The position numbers and the translations under genes are program-made. Positions 23,888-33,313 of a stretch of 64,000 nucleotides of DNA are shown here, piece by piece. The notes beneath the pieces were generated by a model that saw only the letters and a program-made list of their open reading frames with translations, was not told the origin of the DNA and searched no databases. Origin of the DNA: Pseudobutyrivibrio ruminis DSM 9787 (GTDB lineage Bacteria > Bacillota > Clostridia > Lachnospirales > Lachnospiraceae); assembly GCF_900218035.1 (NCBI RefSeq), contig NZ_OBMR01000008.1, positions 62,001 through 126,000 of the forward strand, written 5' to 3'. Positions within the stretch are counted from its first letter, which is position 1, and every line of letters begins with the position of its first letter.

Positions 23888-24844
23888 TTAGTATGTATCT
23901 AACTTGGAAAGCAGTTCCAGATTATATTTTTCGTATTCATTAAAAACGCTATCATCAAAGTCTGATGCTCGTACTTCTGGAAGGTACCAGAGTTGTGTGA
24001 GGTAAAAATTGTTTAAATCTTCATCTGTAAAAATATAACCATGTCTGGCATAGATTTCATTTTTTGCTAAATGAATGATTACAGGTGGAACATTTTCAAA
24101 ATCAGTTGCTTGATAATACTGGGTATCTGTATTAAACAGTGGATAGCAATCTACAGAGATATCAGTGCATTCGCGAACTACTTCCTTATATCTTAAGAAA
24201 TCAGGATAGTATGAAGTTTCATCTTTATATTGACTTCGTTTATCAAGCTCAGCTAGAATCTGTTCCTCGGTCCAATCGTCATTATATTTATTTAAAGTAG
24301 TATCGCTGGTGGTAGTTTGAGAGTCATCGTCCTGCACTTTAATAAGATCATAATGCCCATTAATTCCATAACCTATCACGTTGTCTTCTGACAAGACAAA
24401 ATCTTCCACATCAATAGTAATGGTATTGTCTTTTAATTGAATTAAAAGTGTTCCGCTATTATCCCAACCATCATCTGTAAATTCATACGTACAAGTTCCA
24501 TCTATAATGGTTCCAGTGATATTGTCGACTTCGGCAAATCTATCAAACGAGCTTGTTTGTGTATAGAGAGATGCATTTGTTATTTCATTACCTTGTATTT
24601 CAATATTTAACTCAGTTCCACTATCTGTTATGCGAGAACCATCAGTTGACCATAAGCCTACATAATCAGAGTAGTCTTCAGTGCTAGAGTTTGAACTGGA
24701 TGACTCATCATTGGTTGGCGAGCTAGTAGCATTATCGACCGTGTTTTCTTGTAGTTCCTGTGTGTTGGTTTCTTCACTAGATTGATTGCATGCTGAAAGC
24801 AACAAAGAGGTAGAGATTATTAATAGAATAATCTTTTTCTTCAT
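23888..24844 (-). CDS. Lipoprotein with C-terminal YARHG domain
   Basis: 318-aa exported lipoprotein. The signal is MKKKIILLIISTSLLLSAC, with a Ser/Thr/Asn-rich linker. A beta-rich central part (about 70-170) follows, and then the YARHG domain (about 265-315) with its signature NEIYARHGYIFTDEDLNNFY. YARHG is a short extracellular domain common in Firmicutes surface proteins, thought to act in wall or peptidoglycan binding. The ribosome binding site GGAGG precedes the ATG. The promoter is listed separately. Confidence 0.85.
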   Translation of the reverse strand: MKKKIILLIISTSLLLSACNQSSEETNTQELQENTVDNATSSPTNDESSSSNSSTEDYSDYVGLWSTDGSRITDSGTELNIEIQGNEITNASLYTQTSSFDRFAEVDNITGTIIDGTCTYEFTDDGWDNSGTLLIQLKDNTITIDVEDFVLSEDNVIGYGINGHYDLIKVQDDDSQTTTSDTTLNKYNDDWTEEQILAELDKRSQYKDETSYYPDFLRYKEVVRECTDISVDCYPLFNTDTQYYQATDFENVPPVIIHLAKNEIYARHGYIFTDEDLNNFYLTQLWYLPEVRASDFDDSVFNEYEKYNLELLSKLDTY

Positions 24845-24890
24845 AAATTAAGTCCTCCGATGATGTGATGTTTTTAAAAGTATAAACTTT

Positions 24891-24920
24891 ATACTAGCAC
24901 TGGGATTAAATTATAGTCAA
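24891..24920 (-). promoter_or_regulatory. Promoter of the YARHG lipoprotein gene
   Basis: On the minus strand TTGACT (complement of 24915-24920), an 18-nt spacer and TAGTAT (complement of 24891-24896), about 47 nt before the start codon. Confidence 0.55.
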
Positions 24921-24998
24921 TATGTCTAGTTCTGTGGTTTTTTATGCTGAATAAGTTTTTGTTCCCAAGCAGATACTCTCAATGATAAATCAACTAAT

Positions 24999-25027
24999 TT
25001 GACACATACTACACACTATGCTAGAAT
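24999..25027 (+). promoter_or_regulatory. Promoter of glmS
   Basis: TTGACA (24999-25004), 17-nt spacer, TAGAAT (25022-25027) with TGC directly before it (extended -10). Initiation near 25034 gives a leader of about 250 nt that carries the ribozyme. Confidence 0.8.
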
Positions 25028-25085
25028 CCATTCCGTTGTACTTTGATAATTGAATAGAGGTCAAGAAATCCATGTATTTATTCCT

Positions 25086-25226
25086 CGTTTTAGCGCCATG
25101 CACCAGGACGACTGGTTAACGAGGAGGAGGGATTATCGAAAATTCGGCGGGTGCCCTCCCGTGTTGCCTAACGCGAACGCATTAGCAAATATGCAGGTGA
25201 CTGCAAAACAAAGATGATGCGATAGG
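25086..25226 (+). ncRNA. glmS ribozyme-riboswitch
   Basis: Self-cleaving glucosamine-6-phosphate riboswitch in the glmS leader. The conserved core is visible: AGCGCC at the cleavage site (cut expected between A25092 and G25093), GTTAACGAGGAGGAGG, then GATTATCGA, TTCGGCGGGTGCC with CTCCCG, and a 3' part ending GTGACTGCAAAACAAAGATG. When glucosamine-6-phosphate is abundant it cleaves the mRNA, which is then degraded. The ends are approximate. Confidence 0.93.
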
Positions 25227-25282
25227 TAGTTTTGAACTTTCACAGCATTGCTGTAATACATAGAAAGAATGAGGAATAAAAT

Positions 25283-27100
25283 ATGTGTGGAATTATAGGT
25301 TTTTTAGGAAATGATGCTTTAGCTAATATATTAGATGGATTAGAGCTTCTTGAGTATAGAGGATATGACAGTGCAGGAATCGCTATCAGACGTGAAAATG
25401 AAGGCGACTCACAGGTGTACAAGTGCCAGGGCAGAGTTAGCGACCTTAGAGGAATTGTTCCAGCTGAAGGTGCTGATTTTAGCTGCGGTATTGGTCATAC
25501 CAGATGGGCTACTCATGGTGGAGTTTGCGATAAGAATGCTCATCCACATCGTTCGGGAAAGGTTACATTAGTTCATAACGGCATCATTGAAAATTATGCT
25601 GATTTACGTGAAGAATACGAGCTTGAGGATAAGCTTGTTACTGAGACAGATACTGAGGTTGTTGCAGCTCTTATTGATAAGCTCTACGATGGTGATCCAA
25701 AGAAGACAATCAAGAGAGTAATCAAAAAGATTAAGGGTACATTTGCGTTTGTAATCATGTTTGATGATAAGCCAGATACTATCTACGCAGTTAGAAATGT
25801 TAGCCCTATCGTAGCTACAACTACTGACAATGTGACTGTATTGTCTTCTGACCCAGCAGCACTTTTCAAGTATTCAAAGGAGTACTTTGTACTTGATGAG
25901 AGAATTATTCTTACAGCAAATCGTGATGGAATTTCTTTGGAAGATTTCGATGGTAATCCAGTTGAGCCAAAATACACAAAGGTTGATTGGGATGTTTCTG
26001 CTCCAGGAAAGCAGGGCTATCCATATTTCATGGCAAAGGAAATTGATGAGCAGCCAACTTGCATTCGCAGAATCTTAAGCAATTATCTTGTTAATAACGA
26101 TATTGAGTTTGGTTTCGGTGGTACATTAGACGATGCTTTAAAGAACTTCAATCGTATTTGCATTGTTGCCTGTGGTACAGCTTTGCATGCAGGTATTATG
26201 GGGGCTCAGTTGTTCAAGAAGTGGACAGGAATAAATGTTGATACTGAGATGGCTTCAGAGTTTATTTATTCTGATACTACAGTTGGCCCTGATACACTTT
26301 TCATTGCAGTTTCTCAGTCAGGTGAGACAATCGATACTTTAGAGGCCCTTAGAAAGGCAAAAGAAGCAGGTGCACTATGTCTTGCAATCTTAAATGTAAG
26401 AGGTTCATCAATCTCACGAGTTGCAGATTATACTCTTTACACAGATGCAGGCCCAGAAATCGCAGTTGCCAGCACAAAGGCGTATACAACTCAGATGTTG
26501 ATGTTCTACATGCTTGCCCTTAAGTCAGGTCTTGTAAGAGGAACAATCACTGAGGAGTATTTTGAGGAAGCTACTAGCAATCTTAGAAAAATCCCTGATG
26601 CTATGGCAGAGGTTATCGGACAGAAGGATGCAATTCACAAATTGGCAAAAGAAGTAATCACAGCTTCTGATCTTTTCATGATTGGTAGAGGTTTGGATTA
26701 CACAGTACTTATGGAAGGCGCCTTAAAGCTTAAGGAGATTTCTTACATTCATTCAGAGGCATATGCAGCTGGCGAATTAAAGCATGGTCCAATCGCTCTT
26801 ATTTCAGAGGGCACACCAGTTATTGCAGCAGTTACTCAGACTCACTTGATTTCAAAGGCATTGTCAAATGTTAAGGAAATCAGAGCTCGTGGAGCAAACG
26901 TTGTGCTTATTGCAAAGAATGAATTAAAGGCTGATTTCTCTGATGAGTATCATGTAATTGGTCTTCCAGATTTAGATGACGAGTATATGTCATTCCCAGA
27001 AATCGTTGCTCTTCAGATTTATTCATACTACGTTTCAGCAGATAAGGGACTTGATGTTGATAAGCCAAGAAACCTTGCAAAGGTAGTAACAGTTGAGTAA
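25283..27100 (+). CDS. glmS: Glutamine--fructose-6-phosphate aminotransferase
   Basis: Makes glucosamine-6-phosphate from fructose-6-phosphate and glutamine, the first step to UDP-GlcNAc and peptidoglycan. The 605-aa protein starts MCGIIGFLG, so the catalytic Cys2 of the N-terminal glutaminase is present. GHTRWATHG and HNGIIENY follow. The C-terminal half has two SIS domains (AVSQSGETIDTLEALRKAKEAG near 345; ELKHGPIALI near 490) and ends KVVTVE as expected. The long leader carries its ribozyme. Confidence 0.97.
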   Translation: MCGIIGFLGNDALANILDGLELLEYRGYDSAGIAIRRENEGDSQVYKCQGRVSDLRGIVPAEGADFSCGIGHTRWATHGGVCDKNAHPHRSGKVTLVHNGIIENYADLREEYELEDKLVTETDTEVVAALIDKLYDGDPKKTIKRVIKKIKGTFAFVIMFDDKPDTIYAVRNVSPIVATTTDNVTVLSSDPAALFKYSKEYFVLDERIILTANRDGISLEDFDGNPVEPKYTKVDWDVSAPGKQGYPYFMAKEIDEQPTCIRRILSNYLVNNDIEFGFGGTLDDALKNFNRICIVACGTALHAGIMGAQLFKKWTGINVDTEMASEFIYSDTTVGPDTLFIAVSQSGETIDTLEALRKAKEAGALCLAILNVRGSSISRVADYTLYTDAGPEIAVASTKAYTTQMLMFYMLALKSGLVRGTITEEYFEEATSNLRKIPDAMAEVIGQKDAIHKLAKEVITASDLFMIGRGLDYTVLMEGALKLKEISYIHSEAYAAGELKHGPIALISEGTPVIAAVTQTHLISKALSNVKEIRARGANVVLIAKNELKADFSDEYHVIGLPDLDDEYMSFPEIVALQIYSYYVSADKGLDVDKPRNLAKVVTVE

Positions 27101-27148
27101 TAGATATTTATATGGAATAAATATGTGGATTTGACCAGAAGTACAACA

Positions 27149-27177
27149 AAGGTCCATGTCAAAATGACATGGACCTT
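27149..27177. terminator. Long hairpin between convergent genes
   Basis: AAGGTCCATGTCA (27149-27161) pairs perfectly with TGACATGGACCTT (27165-27177). The T-run is weak, but the position between glmS and a convergent gene fits a terminator for both. Confidence 0.7.
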
Positions 27178-27194
27178 AAATATTGCATATGAAA

Positions 27195-27440
27195 TTAATT
27201 TAAAGTACCAAGATAATCCTGAATAGCTTCAGTAGTGATATCGTAATACTCGTATGTAGCATTTTCTTCAGCTGCTGTTGTAGCCTTTGTATAAATTGAA
27301 AAACCAATCCAAACAACAATAGCCAATCCAATAACGGCTACACAAAGGATGCTAAGAGCTTCCTCTAATTTTTTCTTTCTGATAATTGATCTACGATGCT
27401 CGCGCTCGTATCTTTTCTTATCTACCTTTTCTTGACTCAT
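27195..27440 (-). CDS. Small single-pass membrane protein
   Basis: 81-aa protein: a strongly basic cytoplasmic N-terminus (residues 1-30, KRYEREHRRSIIRKKKLEE), one membrane helix (about 31-52) and an acidic outer tail. The ATG at 27440 has AGGAGAAG 2 nt upstream on the minus strand and replaces a longer in-frame start at 27473. No family is recognised. An inverted repeat (CAGACCG...CGGTCTG, about 27460-27487) lies upstream. Confidence 0.65.
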   Translation of the reverse strand: MSQEKVDKKRYEREHRRSIIRKKKLEEALSILCVAVIGLAIVVWIGFSIYTKATTAAEENATYEYYDITTEAIQDYLGTLN

Positions 27441-27678
27441 TTCTTCTCCTAGAACAGACCGTGATATTTCCAATAGGAACGGTCTGATATTAACAACTAC
27501 AAGATATAGTAACGCAATTAACTTGGATTTTCAAGGAAATTTAGGCAGAAAGAGGTTACAACTAAATATTAACTAAAAACAGGAAAAGAACTATTCAAAC
27601 CGCAAGATATTGTGGTAGAATTTATACTGAATATATTATAGACGTAGTCTAGGTAGTTTTACGAAGGAGATATAAGTT

Positions 27679-28530
27679 ATGAGTAAAGCTGATGTGATTT
27701 TTAAAGAGATGTGCCGTGATATCCTAGAAAATGGCACAGATACAAAAGACGAAATTGTGCGCCCTATCTGGGAGGATACTGGCGAAAAGGCATATACAAT
27801 CAAGCAGTTTGGTGTAGTCAACAAATACGATTTAAGAGAGGAGTTCCCAGCTCTTACTCTTAGAAAGACAGCACTTAAAACAGCTATGGACGAAATCCTT
27901 TGGATTTACCAGCGTAAATCAAACAACATTAAGGATTTAAAAGGCCATATTTGGGACCAATGGGCAGACGAAGAAGGCTCAATCGGTACAGCATATGGCT
28001 ATGTTGTAGGCGAAAAGTTTGAGTTCAAGGGTGAGATGATTGATCAGATGGATTATGTTCTCAAGCAGCTTAAGGAGACACCATATTCCCGTAGAATCAT
28101 GACAAACCTATATCAGTTCCATGATTTAGCGACAGGTCATTTGGATCCATGCTGCTACTCAGCTACATACAATGTTACAAAGGATAAGGATTCAGACAAG
28201 CTAGTTCTTAATATGGTTCTTAATCAGCGTTCACAGGATGTACTTGCTGCAAACAACTGGAATGTTTGCCAGTATGCAATCCTACTTATGATGGTTGCAC
28301 AGGTAAACGACATGATTCCAGGCCAGCTTATACATGTCATCGCTGATGCACATATTTACGATAGACACGTGGATGCTATAAAGGAATTACTTAGCCGTCC
28401 AGAGCTTCCAGCTCCAAAGGTTCACTTGAACCCTGATGTTAAGAACTTCTACGATTTCACAACTGATGACCTCATCGTGGAAGGCTACGAGGCTGGCGAA
28501 CAAATCCGTAATATTCCTATTGCGGTTTAG
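27679..28530 (+). CDS. thyA: Thymidylate synthase
   Basis: Methylates dUMP to dTMP using methylene-tetrahydrofolate (283 aa). The active-site Cys lies in HLDPCCYSATYNV (about 155), followed by NMVLNQRSQDVLAANNWNVCQYA, which carries the phosphate-binding Arg-Ser and the dUMP-selecting Asn. This is the variant seen in many Clostridia rather than the E. coli type. An extended -10 (TGGTAGAAT, 27613-27621) marks its promoter. folA follows, its ribosome binding site overlapping the stop; it regenerates the folate that ThyA oxidises. Confidence 0.93.
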   Translation: MSKADVIFKEMCRDILENGTDTKDEIVRPIWEDTGEKAYTIKQFGVVNKYDLREEFPALTLRKTALKTAMDEILWIYQRKSNNIKDLKGHIWDQWADEEGSIGTAYGYVVGEKFEFKGEMIDQMDYVLKQLKETPYSRRIMTNLYQFHDLATGHLDPCCYSATYNVTKDKDSDKLVLNMVLNQRSQDVLAANNWNVCQYAILLMMVAQVNDMIPGQLIHVIADAHIYDRHVDAIKELLSRPELPAPKVHLNPDVKNFYDFTTDDLIVEGYEAGEQIRNIPIAV

Positions 28531-28539
28531 GAGGTGTGT

Positions 28540-29025
28540 ATGAATTTAATTGTTGCAGTAGATAAGAATTGGGCAATCGGCAAGGATAACAAGCTTCTTG
28601 TGAGTATTCCTGACGATATGAAGTTTTTTAGGGAGACTACTACAGGCAAGGTTGTTGTTATGGGCCGAAAGACTCTAGAGAGCTTTCCAAATGGTAAGCC
28701 TCTCAAAAATAGAGTTAATATCGTTCTTACAAGAGACCTTAATTACGAAGTGAAGGATGCACTCATCGTTCATTCAAAGGAAGAGCTTGATGAAGAGCTT
28801 AAAAAATATAATCAGGATGATATTTTTGTCATCGGTGGCGAAAGTATCTATCGCATGATGTTAGATGACTGCAAGCGAGCGTTTGTTACATATGTTGATT
28901 ATGCTTACGATGCAGATACATATTTTCCAAATTTGGACGAGCTTTCAGATTGGAAGCTTGCGGATGAATCAGAGGAGCAAACTTATTACGATATAGAATT
29001 TTATTTTAGAACTTATACACGTTAA
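28540..29025 (+). CDS. folA: Dihydrofolate reductase
   Basis: Reduces dihydrofolate to tetrahydrofolate with NADPH (161 aa). The N-terminus MNLIVAVDKNWAIGKDNKL, the substrate-binding Asp in SIPDDMKFF, the NADPH loop VVMGRKTLESFP and FVIGGESIYRMM are all in place. The ATG at 28540 was chosen because AGGAGG (28529-28534), overlapping the thyA stop, lies 5 nt upstream; an in-frame GTG at 28534 falls within that site. Confidence 0.95.
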   Translation: MNLIVAVDKNWAIGKDNKLLVSIPDDMKFFRETTTGKVVVMGRKTLESFPNGKPLKNRVNIVLTRDLNYEVKDALIVHSKEELDEELKKYNQDDIFVIGGESIYRMMLDDCKRAFVTYVDYAYDADTYFPNLDELSDWKLADESEEQTYYDIEFYFRTYTR

Positions 29026-29051
29026 TTGGCACAACTTAAGAGGGTACTGAC

Positions 29052-30743
29052 ATGGCATTAAATATTACTGGAAGGAAGTTATTTGTTAAGGCACTTAAAG
29101 AAGAAGGCGTAGATACCATTTTCGCTTATCCAGGAGGCATGATTACTGACATCGTGGATGAGCTATACAAAACCGAAGGAATTCGTGTTATTTTAGGCCG
29201 TCATGAGCAAGCACTTGTTCATGAGGCGGAAGGCTATGCCCGCGCTACTGGGAAAACTGCGGTTGTCCTAGTCACTTCAGGTCCTGGTGCAACAAATACA
29301 ATCACCGGTATTGCAGATGCTTATTATGACAGTATCCCTATGGTGATTTTTACAGGACAGGTTCCTCTTCACCTTATAGGAAACGATGCATTCCAAGAAG
29401 TAGATATTGTTGGAATGACTCGTTCAATCACCAAGTACGGCGTGACAATCAGAGATAGAGAAGACATGGGCCGTCTCATTAAAATGGGATTCCAGGTTGC
29501 TTCGACTGGCAAGCCAGGCCCTGTGCTTATAGATATTCCAAAGGATATTCAGGTTCAGACAGGCGACCCTGAGTACCCAGAGCATGTTGATATTAGGGGC
29601 TATCATCCTAATGAAACGGTTCATATTGGCCAGTTAAAAAAGGCTTATCGTTTACTTAAATCAGCCAAAAAGCCTTTAATCCTTGCTGGTGGCGGCGTTA
29701 GAATTTCTGGTGCTGAGAAGGAGCTTCTTGAGTTCGCTGCTAAAATGAATGTTCCAGTTACTACTACAGTAATGGGTAAGGGTGTTATGCCTGAGGACCA
29801 TGAGCTTTTTATTGGCAATTGTGGTATGCATGGTCGCTTTGCTGCCAACAAAGCGGTTACAGAGTGTGATGTATTGTTCTCAATTGGCACACGTTTTAAT
29901 GATAGAATAACAGGTGAGCTTGATGAGTTCGCGCCAAAGGCTAAAATCGTTCACGTAGATATTGCTTCTGCATCTATTTCAAGAAATGTAGTGGTAGATG
30001 TACCGGTTACCGCAGATGCTAAAATCGCACTTGAGCGATTAGTAGAATATGCCGAGCCAATGAACACATCAAAATGGCTTGCTAAGATAAACGAATGGGA
30101 GAGTGAACATCCTCTTTCAATGCCTGACACAAAAGTAGGCATTAATCCACAGATTATCTGTGAAACAATCAATCAGGTATTCTTTGATGCCAATATCGTA
30201 ACAGATGTTGGTCAGCATCAGATGTGGGCAACACAGTTTATCAAATTAAGTGAAGGCCAGGAGTTCATTACTTCAGGTGGCCTTGGCACTATGGGATTTG
30301 GTTTCCCAGCAGCAATTGGTGCTTCGATAGGCAATCCTAAAAAGCCAGTTGTATTAATTACTGGCGATGGTGGCTTCCAGATGAACATGCAGGAGATGGC
30401 CACTGCAATGACTGAGAAAATTCCAGTTATTATATGCATATTTAACAATTCTAACTTAGGAATGGTTCGTCAGATGCAACAGTTATTCTATGGAAAGAGA
30501 TACGAGATTACAGATCTTTCTGCATCAGACGGAAGCTATTATCCAGACTTTATAAAGTGGGCTGAAGGATACAGCTGCAAAGCTATCCGTGTTACTAATC
30601 AGGACGATGTATTGTCAGCGCTTGAGACAGCAAGGGCAAATACAGATGGCCCAACAGTTTTGGAATTTATTGTCTCTCCAGACGATTTAGTATTACCAAT
30701 GGTTAAAAGTGGTACACCACTTAGTGAAATGATTTTGAAGTAG
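29052..30743 (+). CDS. ilvB: Acetolactate synthase, large (catalytic) subunit
   Basis: First common step of valine, leucine and isoleucine synthesis: condenses two pyruvates, or pyruvate with 2-oxobutyrate (563 aa). The catalytic Glu is in GRHEQALVHEAEGYARATG (about 50), the FAD/cofactor domain is central, and the thiamine diphosphate motif is GDGGFQMNMQEMAT...NNSNLGMVRQ (about 440-475). AGAGGG lies before the ATG. The regulatory subunit follows after 19 nt. I see no T-box or leader peptide upstream, only a 26-nt gap after folA. Confidence 0.95.
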   Translation: MALNITGRKLFVKALKEEGVDTIFAYPGGMITDIVDELYKTEGIRVILGRHEQALVHEAEGYARATGKTAVVLVTSGPGATNTITGIADAYYDSIPMVIFTGQVPLHLIGNDAFQEVDIVGMTRSITKYGVTIRDREDMGRLIKMGFQVASTGKPGPVLIDIPKDIQVQTGDPEYPEHVDIRGYHPNETVHIGQLKKAYRLLKSAKKPLILAGGGVRISGAEKELLEFAAKMNVPVTTTVMGKGVMPEDHELFIGNCGMHGRFAANKAVTECDVLFSIGTRFNDRITGELDEFAPKAKIVHVDIASASISRNVVVDVPVTADAKIALERLVEYAEPMNTSKWLAKINEWESEHPLSMPDTKVGINPQIICETINQVFFDANIVTDVGQHQMWATQFIKLSEGQEFITSGGLGTMGFGFPAAIGASIGNPKKPVVLITGDGGFQMNMQEMATAMTEKIPVIICIFNNSNLGMVRQMQQLFYGKRYEITDLSASDGSYYPDFIKWAEGYSCKAIRVTNQDDVLSALETARANTDGPTVLEFIVSPDDLVLPMVKSGTPLSEMILK

Positions 30744-30762
30744 ATGTAGAGGGGCTAACAAT

Positions 30763-31272
30763 ATGAAGAACAGATGGATTGCATTATATGTAGAAAATCA
30801 GGTTGGTGTTTTGGCAAAGGTTTCAGGATTGTTTTCAGCAAAGTCCTACAACCTTCAAACTCTCACTGTTGGTACGACAGAAAGAGACGATGTTTCTAGA
30901 ATGACTATTTCGGTTAAAGCTGACGATGCCACATTTGAGCAGATTAAAAAACAGCTCAATGCTATGGTTGAGGTTATAAAAGTAATAGATTTGACCACTA
31001 TGTCAATTCACATGAAAGAGATTCTTTATGCCAGGGTAAATGGGCTCAACAGTGAGTCTAAGACCGAAGCATTTCAAATAGCCAACGTATTTAATCAAGG
31101 AGGAAGCGTTAAAATTGTTGATATCGGCGCTGATTCAGTACTCTTTGAGTGTATGTTGACAGAGCGCAAGAACAATGAGATTATAGAACTACTCAAATCA
31201 CGATTTAAGAAAATTGAAGTTACTCGTGGTGGAGCAGTAGCAGTAGAATCAATCAGCAGTTCTTGCAGATAA
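30763..31272 (+). CDS. ilvN: Acetolactate synthase, small (regulatory) subunit
   Basis: 169-aa regulatory partner of IlvB (also called IlvH). The N-terminal ACT domain starts WIALYVENQVGVLAKVSGLFSAKSYNLQTLTVG, which binds valine for feedback inhibition. A C-terminal domain (about 80-165) ends EVTRGGAVAVESISS. AGAGGGG precedes the ATG. It is co-transcribed with ilvB. Confidence 0.94.
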   Translation: MKNRWIALYVENQVGVLAKVSGLFSAKSYNLQTLTVGTTERDDVSRMTISVKADDATFEQIKKQLNAMVEVIKVIDLTTMSIHMKEILYARVNGLNSESKTEAFQIANVFNQGGSVKIVDIGADSVLFECMLTERKNNEIIELLKSRFKKIEVTRGGAVAVESISSSCR

Positions 31273-31293
31273 TATATATTGTAGGAGAAATTA

Positions 31294-32517
31294 ATGAAAA
31301 AGCTAAAAGGGAGTTTAGCACTGCTTTTAGTGGTTAGTTTGTGCCTTTGTAGTACATCTGCCAGAGCTTCACAATCAGAGGTAGATCGACTAAAACAAGA
31401 GTCGGAAAATGCCTCACAGGCTGTTGACGATATCAACAATGCCAAGCAGCAGGTAGAGGAAGCGAAGGGACAGCTTAAAGACCAGGCGGACTCACTCAGT
31501 GGGCAAATAAGCGATTTAAATACGCAGATTACCACGGTATCAAGTGAAATTTCCGAAACGGAAGACAGCATAGCACTTGTAGAAGCAGATATCGAATCTT
31601 TGAATGAAAAGCTTGAAACAACACAGGCTTCTTTAGACACACAAAAGGAAGCTATGAAGGCTCGCATTCAATATATGTACGAAAATAAATCTACAAATAC
31701 GCTGGTTAACTTCTTGGAAAGCGGTTCTATTTCGGAGTTTTTACAACGTCTCGAATACATGGCACAGATTACAGCTTATGATCAGGATGCCATAGAGAAA
31801 TACGAAGAAACACAGCAGGAATTGGAAGATACAAAATCTGCTATCGAGACTAAAAATGATGAGCTTACAGCATATCAGGACACTCTTCAAAGCAAGAGGT
31901 CAGAGCTTGGTACACTTGTAAGCAGTACCACTTCAGCATTAAACACTACCAATTCTCAGATAGAGCTTACAGAGGCTGCTATTGCAGAGTTGGAAAAACA
32001 GTTAGAAGAAGCAAAAGCATACGAGCAAAAGATTCAGCAGCAATATGAGGCAGCTCAGGTTGCATTAGCTGAGAAGCTTGCAGGTGAGCATGGCGGATAC
32101 ACTGGTGGATACACCACTACAGACGAGGAGACACTTATTCTTGCAGCTCTTATTCAGGCAGAAGCAGCAAATCAGGGAGACGCAGGCCGTTTGGCAGTTG
32201 GTTCAGTTGTCATGAACCGTGTAGCCAGCTCAAAGTTCCCTAACACTGTCTCTGGTGTAGTTTATGCATCTGGCCAGTTTGCACCAGTTACATCAGGCCG
32301 TGTGGCAATGATTCTTGCAGAAGGGCCAAACAGTGCATGCCAATACGCGGCAGCTCAGGCAATTGCAGGAAACACAAATACAGATGCTTTATTCTTCTGT
32401 ACTTATTCATATGCTCAGAGCTTGCACGAATCGCAGGTAGCTGCTGGGCAGTCAGGATTTTTAGATAGAACTTCGGGTACAGTTATAAATGCCCATTATT
32501 TCTATAATTATAATTAA
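31294..32517 (+). CDS. Secreted coiled-coil cell wall hydrolase, SleB-like
   Basis: 407-aa exported protein. A signal peptide (residues 1-26, ending ARAS) is followed by a long coiled coil (about 27-240) of the PcsB/EnvC type, then a short Gly/Tyr-Thr linker. The C-terminal Hydrolase_2 (SleB-type) domain (about 285-407) has AALIQAEAANQGDAGRLAVGSVVMNRV and ALFFCTYSYAQ. In spores SleB cuts cortex peptidoglycan. The coiled-coil form here more likely acts in division or wall turnover. It is downstream of ilvN by 21 nt. Confidence 0.85.
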   Translation: MKKLKGSLALLLVVSLCLCSTSARASQSEVDRLKQESENASQAVDDINNAKQQVEEAKGQLKDQADSLSGQISDLNTQITTVSSEISETEDSIALVEADIESLNEKLETTQASLDTQKEAMKARIQYMYENKSTNTLVNFLESGSISEFLQRLEYMAQITAYDQDAIEKYEETQQELEDTKSAIETKNDELTAYQDTLQSKRSELGTLVSSTTSALNTTNSQIELTEAAIAELEKQLEEAKAYEQKIQQQYEAAQVALAEKLAGEHGGYTGGYTTTDEETLILAALIQAEAANQGDAGRLAVGSVVMNRVASSKFPNTVSGVVYASGQFAPVTSGRVAMILAEGPNSACQYAAAQAIAGNTNTDALFFCTYSYAQSLHESQVAAGQSGFLDRTSGTVINAHYFYNYN

Positions 32518-32534
32518 TAAAGGAGGTTTGTTTT

Positions 32535-33251
32535 ATGGCAACACCACATAATGAAGCGAAAAAAGGGGATTTCGCCAAGACAGTACTTATGCCAGGCGAT
32601 CCATTACGAGCAAAGTTTGTAGCAGAAAATTTCTTAGAGGATGTAAAATGTGTTAATACAGTTCGTAACTGCCTTGGTTTTACAGGAACATACAAGGGAG
32701 TACCAGTATCTGTAATGGCTAGTGGTATGGGTATGCCTTCAATCGGTATCTATTCATACGAGCTTTATGCTTTCTACGATGTAGAAAACATCATCCGTAT
32801 CGGTTCTGCAGGAAGCTACACAGATAAGCTTAACGTTCTTGATGTAGTTATCTCTGAGAGCGCATATTCAGACAGCACATTTGCTAAGTACACAAATGGC
32901 GTAGAGGAGAAGACTCTTTACCCAAGCAAGAAGATCAACGATATCGCTATTGCAAAGGCTAAGGAGCTTGGTATTGATGCAAAGGTTGCAAAGGTACACT
33001 CTGCAGATCAGTTCTATACAGCACCAGAAATGGGTGGATGGCAGGCAGTTAAAGAGCGCTGCCAGTGCGATTGCGTAGAAATGGAAAGCTTTGCTCTTTT
33101 CAACAACGCAAACATGCTTGGAAAGAACGCTACATGTATGCTTACAATCTCTGATTCTTTCGTTACATCTGAGGAAATCCCAGCTGAGGATCGTCAGAAG
33201 TCATTCACAGAGATGATGAAGCTTGCGCTTGAGACAGCTATTGCGCTTTAA
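32535..33251 (+). CDS. deoD: Purine nucleoside phosphorylase (DeoD type)
   Basis: 238-aa hexameric-type PNP that splits purine nucleosides with phosphate. Family marks are TVLMPGDPLRAKF (phosphate site), GMGMPSIGIYSYEL, IRIGSAGSY, VEMESFALF (ribose site) and TISDSFVTSEE (the catalytic Asp). AAAGGAGG precedes the ATG. It could recycle adenosine released by the SAM-cleaving enzymes at 3.4-5.1 kb, though that link is inference. Confidence 0.95.
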   Translation: MATPHNEAKKGDFAKTVLMPGDPLRAKFVAENFLEDVKCVNTVRNCLGFTGTYKGVPVSVMASGMGMPSIGIYSYELYAFYDVENIIRIGSAGSYTDKLNVLDVVISESAYSDSTFAKYTNGVEEKTLYPSKKINDIAIAKAKELGIDAKVAKVHSADQFYTAPEMGGWQAVKERCQCDCVEMESFALFNNANMLGKNATCMLTISDSFVTSEEIPAEDRQKSFTEMMKLALETAIAL

Positions 33252-33267
33252 TTTAATATGAGTATTA

Positions 33268-33300
33268 TGAAGTCACTTTTAATAGTGACTTCATTTTTTT
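33268..33300 (+). terminator. Terminator after deoD
   Basis: TGAAGTCACT (33268-33277) pairs with AGTGACTTCA (33284-33293), followed by seven T. Confidence 0.88.
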
Positions 33301-33313
33301 AGGGGGAATTACG

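Noticed and set aside
29026-29051. T-box or leader-peptide attenuator before ilvB
   Set aside because: The gap after folA is only 26 nt and contains just a ribosome binding site.
31095-31667. A 190-codon minus-strand frame
   Set aside because: It is antisense to ilvN and the Ser/Glu-rich coiled-coil gene; its Ser/Cys-rich composition is a mirror of that coding bias and it has no ribosome binding site.
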